Below, in pieces: positions 11,763 to 21,724 of a stretch of DNA of 64,000 bases. The position numbers and the translations under genes were made by a program. The DNA comes from Schistosoma haematobium (taxonomy: Eukaryota > Platyhelminthes > Trematoda > Strigeidida > Schistosomatidae): the NCBI RefSeq assembly GCF_000699445.3, contig NC_067202.1, positions 6,558,458 through 6,622,457 on the forward strand. The letters are read 5' to 3'. The notes below the pieces were generated by a model. The model had not been told where the DNA came from, did not search any database, and saw only the letters and a program-made list of their open reading frames with translations. The first letter of the stretch is position 1. The number at the start of each line of letters is the position of its first letter.

Positions 11763-11829
11763 GCGTTATTGGCTTATTTAAATTTGGATAAAATTAAGGT
11801 CATTGAAAATTTGATGGATTCAAATAAAA
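11136..11829 (+). CDS. twist: twist exon 1 (N-terminal, low-complexity)
   Basis: The ATG at 11136 is preceded in frame by TAA at 11127-11129, so it is the first possible start unless an upstream exon is spliced in. The exon encodes 231 residues plus one base. The protein part is rich in Asn, Thr and Ser, with a short Gln/His run and a serine run encoded by TCA repeats near 11717-11762. No known domain is seen. It ends at a good donor (AAAA|GTGAGT, 11829/11830). The leftover A joins the GT that opens exon 2 to make a Ser codon. If the splice were missed, translation would stop at 11859-11861. Confidence 0.85.
11717..11762 (+). repeat. (TCA)n coding microsatellite in twist exon 1
   Basis: About 14 consecutive TCA units in frame, giving a serine run. 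Length polymorphism is expected. Confidence 0.9.
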
Positions 11830-11861
11830 GTGAGTTTGAATTGTGTATTTCGGTATGTTGA

Positions 11862-12432
11862 TGATTGTAAATTCTATTGGTATGAAGTGCTATTGATTAA
11901 ATTCGGATTATTAACTCATAAAGGTTGTCAGTAGTTCAAGTGATGAGAGATCTCAGTGTTGCTCTATATAATATACGTTGATTACAGGTGTAATTAATAT
12001 GATATCCTGAACCATGAACATGTTACTTAGTCTTATTAACAATATTGTCCTTCTGTATTATTTATTTGCTTATCTGTCAGGTGAATAGAAAAAAACATCA
12101 AGAGGCTTGGAACTAAGTTTTATTGAAGTTGGCATTTGTAAGCAAAACATACTTACAACCTTAAGGGAATTGATGATATCAATGGGATTTGAATTCGTAT
12201 CACCCTGGTTTTAAAGTATTAAGCGTTACTATTGAGGTATTTGGGCTACAAATGACTACCTATGGGACTGGAATATCAATTAAACCATTATTAGGAAATC
12301 ATGAACATTACAAACCCATACAAATGAAACACAACAATAATTAATCAAAATGAAAGATGTCAACTCGTAGAGAATTAACGTAAACATATTTATTAGTATC
12401 TTTTGTTGGATAGGTTGTTTATTGTAGACTAC
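11862..12432. other. twist intron 1, unremarkable part
   Basis: No recognised repeat or coding signal. Confidence 0.45.
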
Positions 12433-12439
12433 TAATGGT

Positions 12440-12962
12440 TATACCCCCCAAATGCCTTGGTATGGTCGAGGGTAGGGAAAGTCAGCTCATCCTCTTGAAA
12501 TGCTCTCACAAGGCCATGCGTATACAGCCACTACCAGGGAACTCCTATTCACTGTCTTCCCATGGTATTACTGTTGTTTACGAAAATGAGAGAACGAAAT
12601 CGAATGTCCGGCACTTTAACCGGGTTGGTGGACACGGAGGGTCCACCTAGAGGAGTTGGAAAACCCTGACTCCAAACTAATTCTGCACATAGGCTCCAGT
12701 ATCCTGAGGGAACAAATGACATATGAAACAATTATTGGTCACCGTCTACCATGGGACTACATCTTCTAACGTTGCTACACTGCCTTGTGGATCGGACCTT
12801 TAGGTCGAAGGCCCCGGGTGTGGTCACCTAAGAAAACCAACTGCTCCGGTCTGAGCACCAGGTCAGTATCACAGCTCACACACAAATCAAGTGACTAGTG
12901 CGGCGCATATATATTCGATGCCCCTTTTTACCAATATTTATTTATTCAAATAAATAAACAAA
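12440..12962 (+). repeat. Unclassified ~500-bp repeat, copy A
   Basis: Three copies in the window (also 16848-17350 and 43684-44172, both minus). It begins near CAAATGCCTTGGTATGGTCG and ends at an AATAAA-rich tail (ATTTATTCAAATAAATAAAC), as polyadenylated retroposons do. The middle can be read as ENPDSK...GHRLPWD...RCYTALWIG with one stop. No protein family recognised. Confidence 0.6.
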
Positions 12963-13084
12963 AACTAATGGTTTTAAGTGATGATTAAAAATGAAATTCA
13001 AAATAACATGCTGATTTATTGGTTTAGTAAGAAAAGTTAATGAATTGGTTTTCATTCTGTTTGCTTTGTGACTATCATAATATT

Positions 13085-13255
13085 AGTGCGCGAGACCGAA
13101 TGTCTTGGGTTCGAGTCCCACAGGCCCACCACTGAGGAGTCCCATGTTATCACTAAACGACCTCCAGTGCTTCCAGGTTTTCATTAATGGTCTAGCTTAG
13201 ATAGTCTCGTAAATTCCACTGTTAAAATTATCACAATATCCACAAATCCCCATCC
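13085..13255 (+). mobile_element. tRNA-headed SINE, partial
   Basis: Starts in the tRNA-like part (GGGTTCGAGTCCCAC), then CACTGAGGAGTCCCAT and CCAGTGCTTCCAGGTTTTC. The hammerhead GAAA is changed to TAAA. Confidence 0.55.
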
Positions 13256-13469
13256 TAATAAAAATTTACTTATGTTGAATTGATTTAAGACTTGTGTCAA
13301 TGTCGAGAATATATCCACAATAAAGAAATGCTTCTAGCTGTCAAATCAATGATTTAGATACATTAACTATCTTAGTGATGAGGTTGTAAATTGAATAAAG
13401 ACAGTCCAAATGATTGTAAACAAATATACACTAACGAATGATTAACTTGTGTACTACTTAGATCACACT

Positions 13470-13675
13470 GAACATAAATCAGTAACTGTCTTGGTACGGA
13501 TGGTGGCTGACCGTGTAATCCAGGACGCGCGTTTCGTCCTATTTGGAGCTCGTCAATCGGACATACCTGTATCTCAGTGTTGATGTTCACTCTGGGACTC
13601 GTACCCAATACCGTTCGCTTCAAACGCCGTCACGTTATCCACTTAGCTACTGAGTCCGGATAGTCACAACTGATA
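13470..13675 (-). mobile_element. Sm-alpha-type repeat with hammerhead-like segment
   Basis: Minus sense: tRNA-like head (GGTATTGGGTACGAGTCC), AACATCAACACTGAG, then TTGACGAGCTCCAAATAGGA, CGAAACGCGCGTCCTGGAT. Stems II and III and the GUC site are good, but the first core base is U instead of C and stem I is poor. Confidence 0.65.
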
Positions 13676-14269
13676 CAAAAATTAATTAAAACTGTCTTGA
13701 TAGTTCAGAGACTGCTTTTCTGTCAACAGAATGGATGAACATGATTTTAACGGCGATCCAACTTAGAATAGCTTGTAACTTAAACTATAAAAATTCTACA
13801 TTCCATTCAAATCTCTTATATGCTAAGACTGGTTCTATTGAAGTAGAAATTTTTAAAGAGGTATGGAAAACTACTGAATCACTAGTTTGAGAATTTTTAA
13901 CACTGAACTACTATGACTTTATTGTTCAGGGTTTTGTGTTTAACACAAATAATCTCCGTGATAATAATCATGAACAAACTATTGACTGATTACAAGAATA
14001 ATTCCCACAGTTTCAGTGAGAAATCATGACCGATTATGTTTGAACATGTTAGAAAACTCCACAGATATCGTTGAAGATGTTGTATATTTGTTCGTCGAAA
14101 ATCGTGGATTGACCGAAATTAAAACCATAGACCATAGGCCTTCAATTAGCTGGCTTGTAATTTCTTATGCTTACCTTAGTGAACAAACACTCAGATGGGG
14201 AACATCAATTTACTAATTGTCGCAAAATTATAGAGTACTTTCATAAAATATGAAAATCATACGTTAAAT

Positions 14270-14568
14270 ACTACCATGGAAAACCCGGAAGCACTGGATG
14301 GCCGTTTCGTCCTAGTATGGGACTCCTGAGCAGTGCGCATCCACGATCCCTCACCTCACGAGATTGAAGCCCAGGACCTATCAGTCTCGCGCCTAGCGCT
14401 TAACCAACTATACCACTAAGCCGGCAGGCATCCAATGGTGTTTATGTCCAACCTCGATCAATCCACGAAATTGTGCGACCATCTTCCATTGTACTGAGGT
14501 AGACACCTGTTCCTACCCGACACGGATTGGCTCCACTGGTCACGGCTTCTCACCACAACTCCGAGAAT
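14270..14568 (-). mobile_element. tRNA-headed SINE, inverted copy of a tail-to-head pair
   Basis: Minus sense has body, tRNA-like box and hammerhead segment. The core reads CTCAGGA instead of CTGAGGA, likely inactivating. It directly abuts the plus-sense copy that follows. Confidence 0.65.
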
Positions 14569-14725
14569 GACGCGAGACTGATAGGTCCTGGGTTCGAATC
14601 TCGCGGGGTGCGGGATCGTGGATGCGCACTGCTGAGGAGCTCCATACTAGGACGAAACGACCGTTCAGTGCTTCCAGGTTTTCCATGGTGGTCTAGCTTC
14701 AATTGACTCATGATTTCAATCAAAA
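14569..14725 (+). mobile_element. tRNA-headed SINE with nearly intact hammerhead
   Basis: Starts at the tRNA-like region (GGTCCTGGGTTCGAATCTCG). The hammerhead segment is at 14626-14671: 6-bp stem I (GCACTG/CAGTGC), CTGAGGA and GAAAC cores, cleavage triplet GUU. Stem II is weakened by substitutions. Confidence 0.65.
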
Positions 14726-14764
14726 ACTTAACACTCTTTACAACACCTAAACTGATAATTAAAT

Positions 14765-14955
14765 ACTACATTTGTACATCTTTCATCAATTGCCTCTTAC
14801 ACACTTCATCGTCATTTCATTTCTGTTGTTATTACAATCGCTTTCAGTTTACATCCCTATTCTCTTCTATTCGATATTCTCAATCTTCTGCTTCTGTTCA
14901 TTCTACTTCTAATTGATGTCATATACCTACTTATATCTGTCGATATAATGAGTAA
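14765..14955 (+). repeat. Dispersed ~200-bp repeat, copy 5
   Basis: Contains CATCAATTGCCTC, CTATTCGATATTCTCAATCT, and an end with CATATACCTACTTATATCTG then TCGATATAATGAGTA. Confidence 0.5.
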
Positions 14956-16147
14956 ACATCACATTATTACAAGATTTAAAAGTTTTAAGTTCGAGTCCAT
15001 ATCTATTTCTACTACTTAATTACTCATTAACTTTTTAACTAAATTACATCTGTTAATGAAACATTTGATTTTAAATACAAGACCATATGTTAAATAACTG
15101 TTATTTTGTTTTAAATGAATGTGATTAGATTACAGTTATCATGGAGATGTCTGTTGTTGGTTGTTGTTTGCTTTGTTCTACTTCATATGTGGACATGATG
15201 ATGATGATGTTGATGATAATGGTGGACAGGTTTCTGATTTGAATTGATAAAATTTACTTTATCATTATTATTTCGTAAGTCTGTAATAAATGTATTTAGA
15301 TACAATGTAATATGATAACAGATTTACCAATGATAGATAGGGGAAATTATTTCCAATACAAAACGAGTGTTTTTTAGTGCCCCCCCCTTATCTGACTTGT
15401 ATGAATGGTTGCTATCGAAATATACATCCTGATTATTCTCGTAGGTGAGATTATTATTTATAGACGAACCAATCAGTTATAAGATAATAGATCTCGGATT
15501 TTGGCGTGAAATTCACCTATCCATTTGGTTAAATTGTGTTTTGGCATTATAACTGATGAAAACTCTAAATCGAATGCCTAACCCTAACCATCAACTGTAA
15601 GTCACAATTCTAATTCCTGACGCTGGTTTATAACCCTTATTCGGTCCTAGTTATTAGGTGAACACTCTCAAGGTCACTTTAGCGTCGCTCGAAGGTCGTC
15701 CATAAATTATAGTCTCATCTTCTCGTATATTATTATCTGCTAATTATGCTTTGGTGTATAACAGAATTAAATAAATCAAATACGAGAATGGATATTTGAA
15801 TACGTATATTTTGTACACTCATTAATCTGGAGAGATAATCAGAGGGACGAATCGAAGAAGAGAGAAGCAAAATGACGCGCAGTAGAGATGATAGATGAGC
15901 CAACTCCACTTAATCAAGAGTTAATCAATATTTATAGCCACACAAAAATAAGCTACCGACATGTGATGAGTAGGATAAGAAGTGTACATACACATACGCT
16001 CATATAAAAATAGTCAAGGTTGATAAGTGAATAATTAACAAGGTCAAAATGTGACCCAAGAAGAATGGATAAATTGGCCTCTCAAGTTGATGTTGCCTTT
16101 AGTAACTCAGTCCTAATAGAGTCACAAGCGGTATTCACTAATCTATT
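14956..16147. other. twist intron 1, no recognised element
   Basis: AT-rich, with a run of eight or more C near 15380 and a small ATG/TGA-type microsatellite near 15199-15222. No coding signal. Confidence 0.45.
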
Positions 16148-16385
16148 ATTGTGGTGTGTGCTACATATATTGATATAAGTAGTATATTATGCGAGTCAGG
16201 AACGTAATGTCTGGCAGCAGAAGATGAGGGGAAGATCAAGAAAAAAAGAGCGAGAACACAATGGAATTTGTAAGAAAACACATGAACAATGGGATGAAAG
16301 ACAATGGATTGGTGTTTGCAGTGGAAAACAGTCCAGTTTGATATGATGCATTGATATTTTGCAAATTATCAGTATGGGGGTTGTG
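16148..16385 (-). repeat. Dispersed ~200-bp repeat, copy 6 (inverted)
   Basis: Minus sense ends TACTACTTATATCAATATAT and contains CTTCTGCTGCCAGACATTAC and the AAATATCAATGC start landmark. Confidence 0.45.
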
Positions 16386-16503
16386 GAGATTGTTTTAAGT
16401 TTTTGGTTGAGATCATGAATTAATTGATGTTAGACCACCGTTGGAAACCTGGAAGCACTGGACGGCCGTTTCGTCCTAGTATGGGACTCCTCAGCAGTGC
16501 GCA
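16386..16503 (-). mobile_element. SINE 3' half carrying an apparently intact hammerhead
   Basis: Minus sense runs from GCGCACTG through the hammerhead (16455-16500) to CTTCCAGGTTTCCAACGG and the CTCCACAACCCCCA tail. The tRNA-like head is missing. Confidence 0.7.
16455..16500 (-). ncRNA. Type I hammerhead ribozyme motif in SINE
   Basis: In minus sense: stem I 5' arm GCACTG (16500-16495), core CTGAGGA, stem II GTCC/GGAC closed by a short loop, core GAAA, stem III CGG/CCG, cleavage triplet GTC, then stem I 3' arm CAGTGC (16460-16455). Every conserved core base of the hammerhead is present. Stem III is only 3 bp with no loop, as in the Sm-alpha hammerhead, so dimers or strained folding may be needed. 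Cleavage is inferred. Confidence 0.6.
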
Positions 16504-16847
16504 AATTGACGATTACTTTATGGTATTCAGATTTTATTGGGATAGTCTGTAATTTTCGTGTTGGTTACATTCGATTGTCTACACCCGTGTACTTGTTAAC
16601 TACATTAAGCTGCGAGTTTATCAACAAAACACTTTTTAGAACCAGTTCGCATATTGTTTTAACAACAGATGCAGGTAACTGATAGGCTTCTAAATACAAC
16701 CACTTATATGTAGATTTATAGACTGGATTACTCTTATAAAAATAGATTCAGTCGATCTACCTACGTTTCTTCAAGCAACGTTCAGCTTGTCTATGGAAAA
16801 AAGGATAGAAAAACCAATTAATACTTCAGTATGATTACACTAAATAG

Positions 16848-17350
16848 TCAATTTATTTATTTAAACACATAAACATTGGTACAAGGAGGCTCCAAATAAA
16901 TATGTGCCACACAAATCATTCGATTCGAGAGCTGGAATACTTCCCGGTTGCTCGAACCGAAGCAGGTGATTTTTTTAAAGGACCATACCCGCGACCTTTG
17001 ACCTAGAAGTCTAATCCACAAGGCAGTGGAGCAACGTAGGGAGATGCAGTCCCATGGTAGCCGGTGACCAATAATTGGTTCATACACCATTTGTTCCGTC
17101 AGGATACTGGAGCCCATGTGCAGAATTGGTTTAGAATCAGGGTTTTCCAACTTATTGAGTGGATACTTCATATCCATCAACTCGGTTAAAGTGCTAGACA
17201 TTCGCTTCTTGTCTTTTCAATTTCGTAGATAACACTCGTGACGCGAGAATGCAGTGAGTAGGAGTTTCCTGGCAGTGGCTGTATACACGTGAAAGCATTT
17301 AGGAAGGGAGATCGGAATCTTCACACCCTCGACCGTATAAGGGTATTTAG
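16848..17350 (-). repeat. Unclassified ~500-bp repeat, copy B
   Basis: Minus sense holds a 114-codon open frame (17201-16857) including NPDSKPILHMGSSIL, then GHRLPWDCISLRCSTALWIR. The 3' end is AT-rich with AAATAAATAAA. A 1-nt difference from copies A and C near 17150 is what joins the upstream ATG to this frame. Confidence 0.6.
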
Positions 17351-17959
17351 AGGCATTGAACATCAAATCAATAAATGCTCACTATTCAGTATTATTTACA
17401 TTGTTTTTACTAGGTTTCTAAGATTTATGGAGTATGTAACTGAACTTAATATGATGGGATTAAAAAAAGGGCAAAATTACATTGTTGTCTCTTTGTAATT
17501 TTTGCCCAACATTACTTCCGATTTTTCTAATTCAGTGTAATATCTCATTAAGTTTGATATTGACTTACTTCAGTGTGATGTTGTTTGTGTTCGATGAACG
17601 TGAACTATGTTCATCAGGACAGGTATATTGTGATTTCACCATTATTCTGGGCATTTTTCTAATTAACAACCAAATGGGTGCATAAATCAATTTTGATGTG
17701 AACAGAGAGAGAAATAAGCCATGATGAAAAATGGAAGCTATTTTGGGGAATATTATATCACTTAATTCATAGTTTGTAAAATAATGACATTTATTTTGAT
17801 GCATAGGTTATTCTATAAACCATAAGCTTTCGTTTGATGCATGATTCACTGACATACCTTTTTCTGTTCCAAAGTTATTGCAATTTAAACGTAACCTTTC
17901 TGTACTCTGTTTTTCTACCGTAATGCTCAGTTTGAAGGTAATTGCATTTTTTTAAAAAT
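17351..17959. other. twist intron 1, no recognised element
   Basis: AT-rich; short open frames on both strands lack recognisable motifs. Confidence 0.4.
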
Positions 17960-18165
17960 TTAATAAATGAATTCATGAGTAGATTAAAGCTAGAATACCA
18001 TGAAAAACCTGGAAGTACTGGACAGCAGTTTCGTTGTAGTGCTGGACTCCTCAGCAGTACACATCCACGATCTCGCTTGCGGGACTCGAACCCAGGACCT
18101 TGGGTCTCGTGCGCGAACGTTTAACTTTTAAACCACTGAGCTGTGATCCAACGGTGTTAATGTCT
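17960..18165 (-). mobile_element. tRNA-headed SINE with covarying hammerhead stem I
   Basis: Minus sense has the tRNA-like box (GGTCCTGGGTTCGAGTCC) and hammerhead segment 18015-18060: stem I GTACTG/CAGTAC (a changed but still perfect pairing), CTGAGGA and GAAAC cores, GTC site. Stems II and III are weak. Confidence 0.65.
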
Positions 18166-18186
18166 ATTGTTTATGTGTTGTGGTCG

Positions 18187-18625
18187 TGTTAGTCATCTAT
18201 TTATTCATATATCTTCACACTAATCTGTATTAGGAACTAGGATTAAATTGAGTGGTGTCCCGGTTGGCTCGTCTTCTCTTTCCCTCTCTCGCTTGCCAAC
18301 CAATCAGGTGATAGAATAGTTTGAGTCTCTCTGCTCAAAGATGTTAGTTTTAATTAAGACCAGTTCTCCTATTGTATCAAGGCCTTAACCTAGATCATGA
18401 CAAGTTCTTTCCCGTATATTAGTGGGTAGACAGATCAAGGACGTCAAATATTTCTAAATCAATGTAATTTCGACAAGAATCATCGCGTTTTTGTGACATT
18501 AAATCTTCACTTGCACAAATATTTTGTTTTCTTATCTTGAGTTGTAGTAATTGTACTTGTTCCTTGTTTTCGATTATAAGTAATAGATAACGCGGATATA
18601 ACATTGGTGACCATCAGAGTTATGA
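18187..18625 (+). mobile_element. LTR-like segment with primer-binding-site-like end
   Basis: 18187-18603 starts TGTTAG and ends GGATATAACA, followed immediately by TTGGTGACCATCAGAG, the layout of a retroviral-type LTR and primer-binding site in Gypsy-class elements. No gag or pol follows; twist exon 2 begins some 200 bases downstream. Tentative. Confidence 0.4.
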
Positions 18626-18810
18626 CAGAATTTATCTGTCTCTGTCGACAATATAAGCAACTAGTATAGACATTGATACATCACAATGACGAACTGTATG
18701 CCAGTTTCATTGGTTATATAAGGAGTTGCTTTTGTTCCTTTCTCAGATATTTCCTGAGAGATTGATTGAAGTCATTTTATTATTCGTTTTTTTTTCCACT
18801 CGATTATTAG

Positions 18811-19177
18811 GTTATACTCAGTCGGAATCGAATTTAGTTCAATGTTCAAGAAATATCAAAACAAACAACAAATCCACTATTCGATCAAATGAATCATTTA
18901 AACTTCCAAATCATATTGGTCATTTCAAAAGTTTCTATAAAACTGATTATGATACTTATCAGAATACATTAAATATTAATAATAATAATATGACTAATGT
19001 AAATTTATTCAAATCGACTACATCAGAAGAATTACAAACTCAACGATTTCTAGCTAATGTTCGTGAAAGACAACGTACACAATCATTGAATCAAGCATTT
19101 TCTGAATTACGTCGTATTATACCAACATTACCATCGGATAAATTAAGTAAAATACAAACACTTAAATTAGCTACACG
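18811..19177 (+). CDS. twist: twist exon 2 (basic region, helix 1, loop, start of helix 2)
   Basis: The acceptor is a pyrimidine-rich tract ending TTATTAG at 18810, and it restores the phase left by exon 1. The exon encodes a linker of about 75 residues rich in Asn, Ser and Lys, then the basic region ([13 protein letters not shown]), helix 1 ([13 protein letters not shown]), the loop (PSDKLSK) and the start of helix 2 (IQTLKLAT). Relative to most Twist proteins the Glu before AF in helix 1 is Gln. The donor is ACG|GTAAGT at 19177/19178; two bases carry over into an Arg codon. An alternative first exon starting at ATG 18726 is possible but would discard exon 1. Confidence 0.93.
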
Positions 19178-19254
19178 GTAAGTCAATTCATTCTCTATAA
19201 CAATATGTATTGCCTTTTTTGTTTTTAACGAGAAAAAATAATTATTTCATTCCT

Positions 19255-19480
19255 ATTTTGTGGAGATTTTAGTAACTCCGTAGTTGAATTCATGAGTCAA
19301 TGAAAGCTAGGCCACCATGGGACTCCTCAGCAATGTGCATTCACGATCCTGCTCGCGGGACTCCAACCCAGGACTATTGGTCTTTCATGCGAACGATAGG
19401 ATGAAACGGCCGTCTAGTGTTTCCAAGTTTTCCATGATGGTCTAGCTTTAATTGACTCATGAATTCAACTATTAAATGAG
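19255..19480. mobile_element. tRNA-headed SINE pieces, inverted pair
   Basis: About 19255-19395 is minus sense (tail, then CTCCTCAGCAATGTGCATTC and tRNA-like box). About 19396-19480 is plus sense, starting at GATGAAACGGCCGTC. Confidence 0.55.
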
Positions 19481-19619
19481 GTAATATTAATTTAATTTGT
19501 AATGGTCTTTGATTACCTGGTTTTTGATATTCTTTACTGAACATTTTGATTCGACTTAGCATATGTGCATCCTGAATCGATTGCCTCGATGTAGTAATTA
19601 TGACATTGGCTTGTATACA

Positions 19620-19790
19620 GCATTTAGTGCATAGGTAATAGTGGAGTCCAGGACACATGTTTTGTACTATTTAAGACTTTCTAGTTGAATAAATCTGCAT
19701 CCGAGATGATGTTTAGCTTGGGATTCGAACCTAGTACTTCTCCAACGTATCATCCACTTAACTACTAAGTACTGCTAACCATTCATTTGC
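19620..19790 (-). mobile_element. Sm-alpha-type repeat, diverged
   Basis: Minus sense retains the tRNA-like box (GGTTCGAATCCCAAGC) and GTCCTGGACTCC; the hammerhead core is destroyed. Confidence 0.5.
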
Positions 19791-19899
19791 TTGATGGGTA
19801 GGGATTTTAATTTAATTTTTAGTGGTTTGAATTATCTTGTTGTTGATGATTTAACTAAATTCCGAATAGTTTAATTAATCCAAATTGAAATTCATGCCA

Positions 19900-20100
19900 G
19901 TTGACCATAAACAAGTAAGTGGTTGTCTGTACTCAACGTCTAGGTGGATAACGCGTTGAGCATTTGAAATGAAAGCTGCTAGGTTCAAATTCCAGGGTAA
20001 ACATCAACTCTAGGATTCAGGTACATCTCATTGGCGAGTCTCAAGTAAGAAGAAACACAAGTGCTGTATTCTACCGCTTGCCATCTATTTCATCTAATCT
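19900..20100 (+). mobile_element. Sm-alpha-type repeat, diverged
   Basis: Plus sense GGTGGATAACGCGTTGAGCA, GCTAGGTTCAAATTCC, AACATCAACTCTAGGATTCA; the hammerhead segment is degenerate. Confidence 0.55.
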
Positions 20101-21719
20101 ATATGAAGTAATATTAGATTGGAATTAAGTAATCGTTTTGCAGATTGATGATGGTCTTCATAAAAATTGATTGGTGGACAAATTTTTTAAGTTTATGTAA
20201 TGAATTAACCTTAACTAGAAAACAACTGACAATCAAGAAGCATTGGACAGCTGTTTCATCTCAGTATGAAACTTTTCAGCAGAGCACATCAAAAGTAGGA
20301 CACAGAGCCTCCACATCTCACTGTGAGTGCTTAACCTAATGTGAATAATTCGGACATCAGTCTATTCATTATACCTTGTGTTATAATCTCTCTTTCTTAC
20401 GGTATGACCCAGCTATTCCTATTGCTTAGTACTCTTGGATACCAAATAACTCTACAAGACCCCAAATCAGAACACGGTTGAACAGGAAAGAGATTATATT
20501 CCAAATAACAAGGTTAGATGGAAGCAAGAAGCAAGTGAGAAGTACAATAGGGAAAACGTTAGTATATTTATAGTTTTTACATGAGAAGATTCTAGAGTAT
20601 TCTCCAAGTATCGACTAGTGCTGATTGGATAAGAATTAGCCAATCAGCGTGCACCAAGGCAATCGTGCATTGAGCATGCTTTAATCCAGTCTATGTCCCG
20701 CTAACACCTTGTAACTGTCTTCTAATAACTTTGGAGAGTAACTATTTCATACTCAGTATGGATGTGAAATGGTTGGCAATTGTTTAGTTTCATTTTTGAA
20801 TCCGTCAAAATCTGGAACTAGTAATTGTGAAAACAAACATATTTGTTACAAAGAAAGTCTAGATTTAGTTGTAAGGGAAAATTTAACTTCAATGTAATTC
20901 TAAACAAGCATAATAATGATAATAGTAATAATAATAATAATGATACAATCATTACATAATTCATACCAGTTTACAGGCATGATCAGCTTGATATAAATAG
21001 TAACATTAAATGTAAAGAATAGACATGTGATGTAAAACTGTTTTAAGTTTTCCACTTCAAAAATTGTTTAAGTAGTACATTACAATAATGAGAGTCGTCA
21101 GATGGGAAGTTTTAACTGCTTTTAATTAGACATCCTATTGATATACGATGAATGGTGTATTTAAGGCCATTACCTGATCTATAACGAGTTGATTATAATC
21201 ATCTATAACTAGAGAAAATAAAACGGAAGCTGAGAACATAGAACAAAGAAGGCAATAATTATAACGACAGATCAGTTAAGTCTACTAAAATTATATGTGA
21301 CAGATTATTATATGATCTACTTTTCGTGTTAGATAATGATTCAAATTAGTTAAGATTTCCAGGGATGATGTTTGTGTAAAGTAACAGCTTGTAAGGAGGT
21401 TAACTTAGTGGGTTCAGTAATAAAAATGATTGAATACTTAAAGTTCCTATAATCTCACTTGTGGAATGCGATACACTTACAGGTGTACGTACATTTAGGG
21501 AATTTTAAGAGGAGAAGTAAACATCGATGAAGTGAACAAAGGATGGGAGTGATTTCATTCGACGGTTAGATTATTGCGGAGCTTGGAAATTTTACTGGTA
21601 AAGTAATTCATATGAAGGGAAGATTTAGAACGTAATTGTTTCACCAATGACAAGAAGTTATGCATGCCGTAACTAGAAGTTTTTGCAGATTTAATGAATC
21701 AATTGGATGTAAAGGATAG
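20101..21719. other. twist intron 2, mostly unassigned
   Basis: 20220-20335 is a degraded minus-sense SINE tail. 20560-20700 has CCAAT-like sequence (CTGATTGGATAAG) resembling LTR promoter text but no clear ends. A TAA-rich run lies near 20918-20943. No gene. Confidence 0.4.
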
Positions 21720-21724
21720 TTTAT

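Noticed and set aside
18726..18810. ATG at 18726 as the true twist start
   Set aside because: A strong acceptor at 18810 is in phase with exon 1, and the sequence before it is hydrophobic and pyrimidine-rich as expected of an intron end; kept only as an alternative transcript idea.
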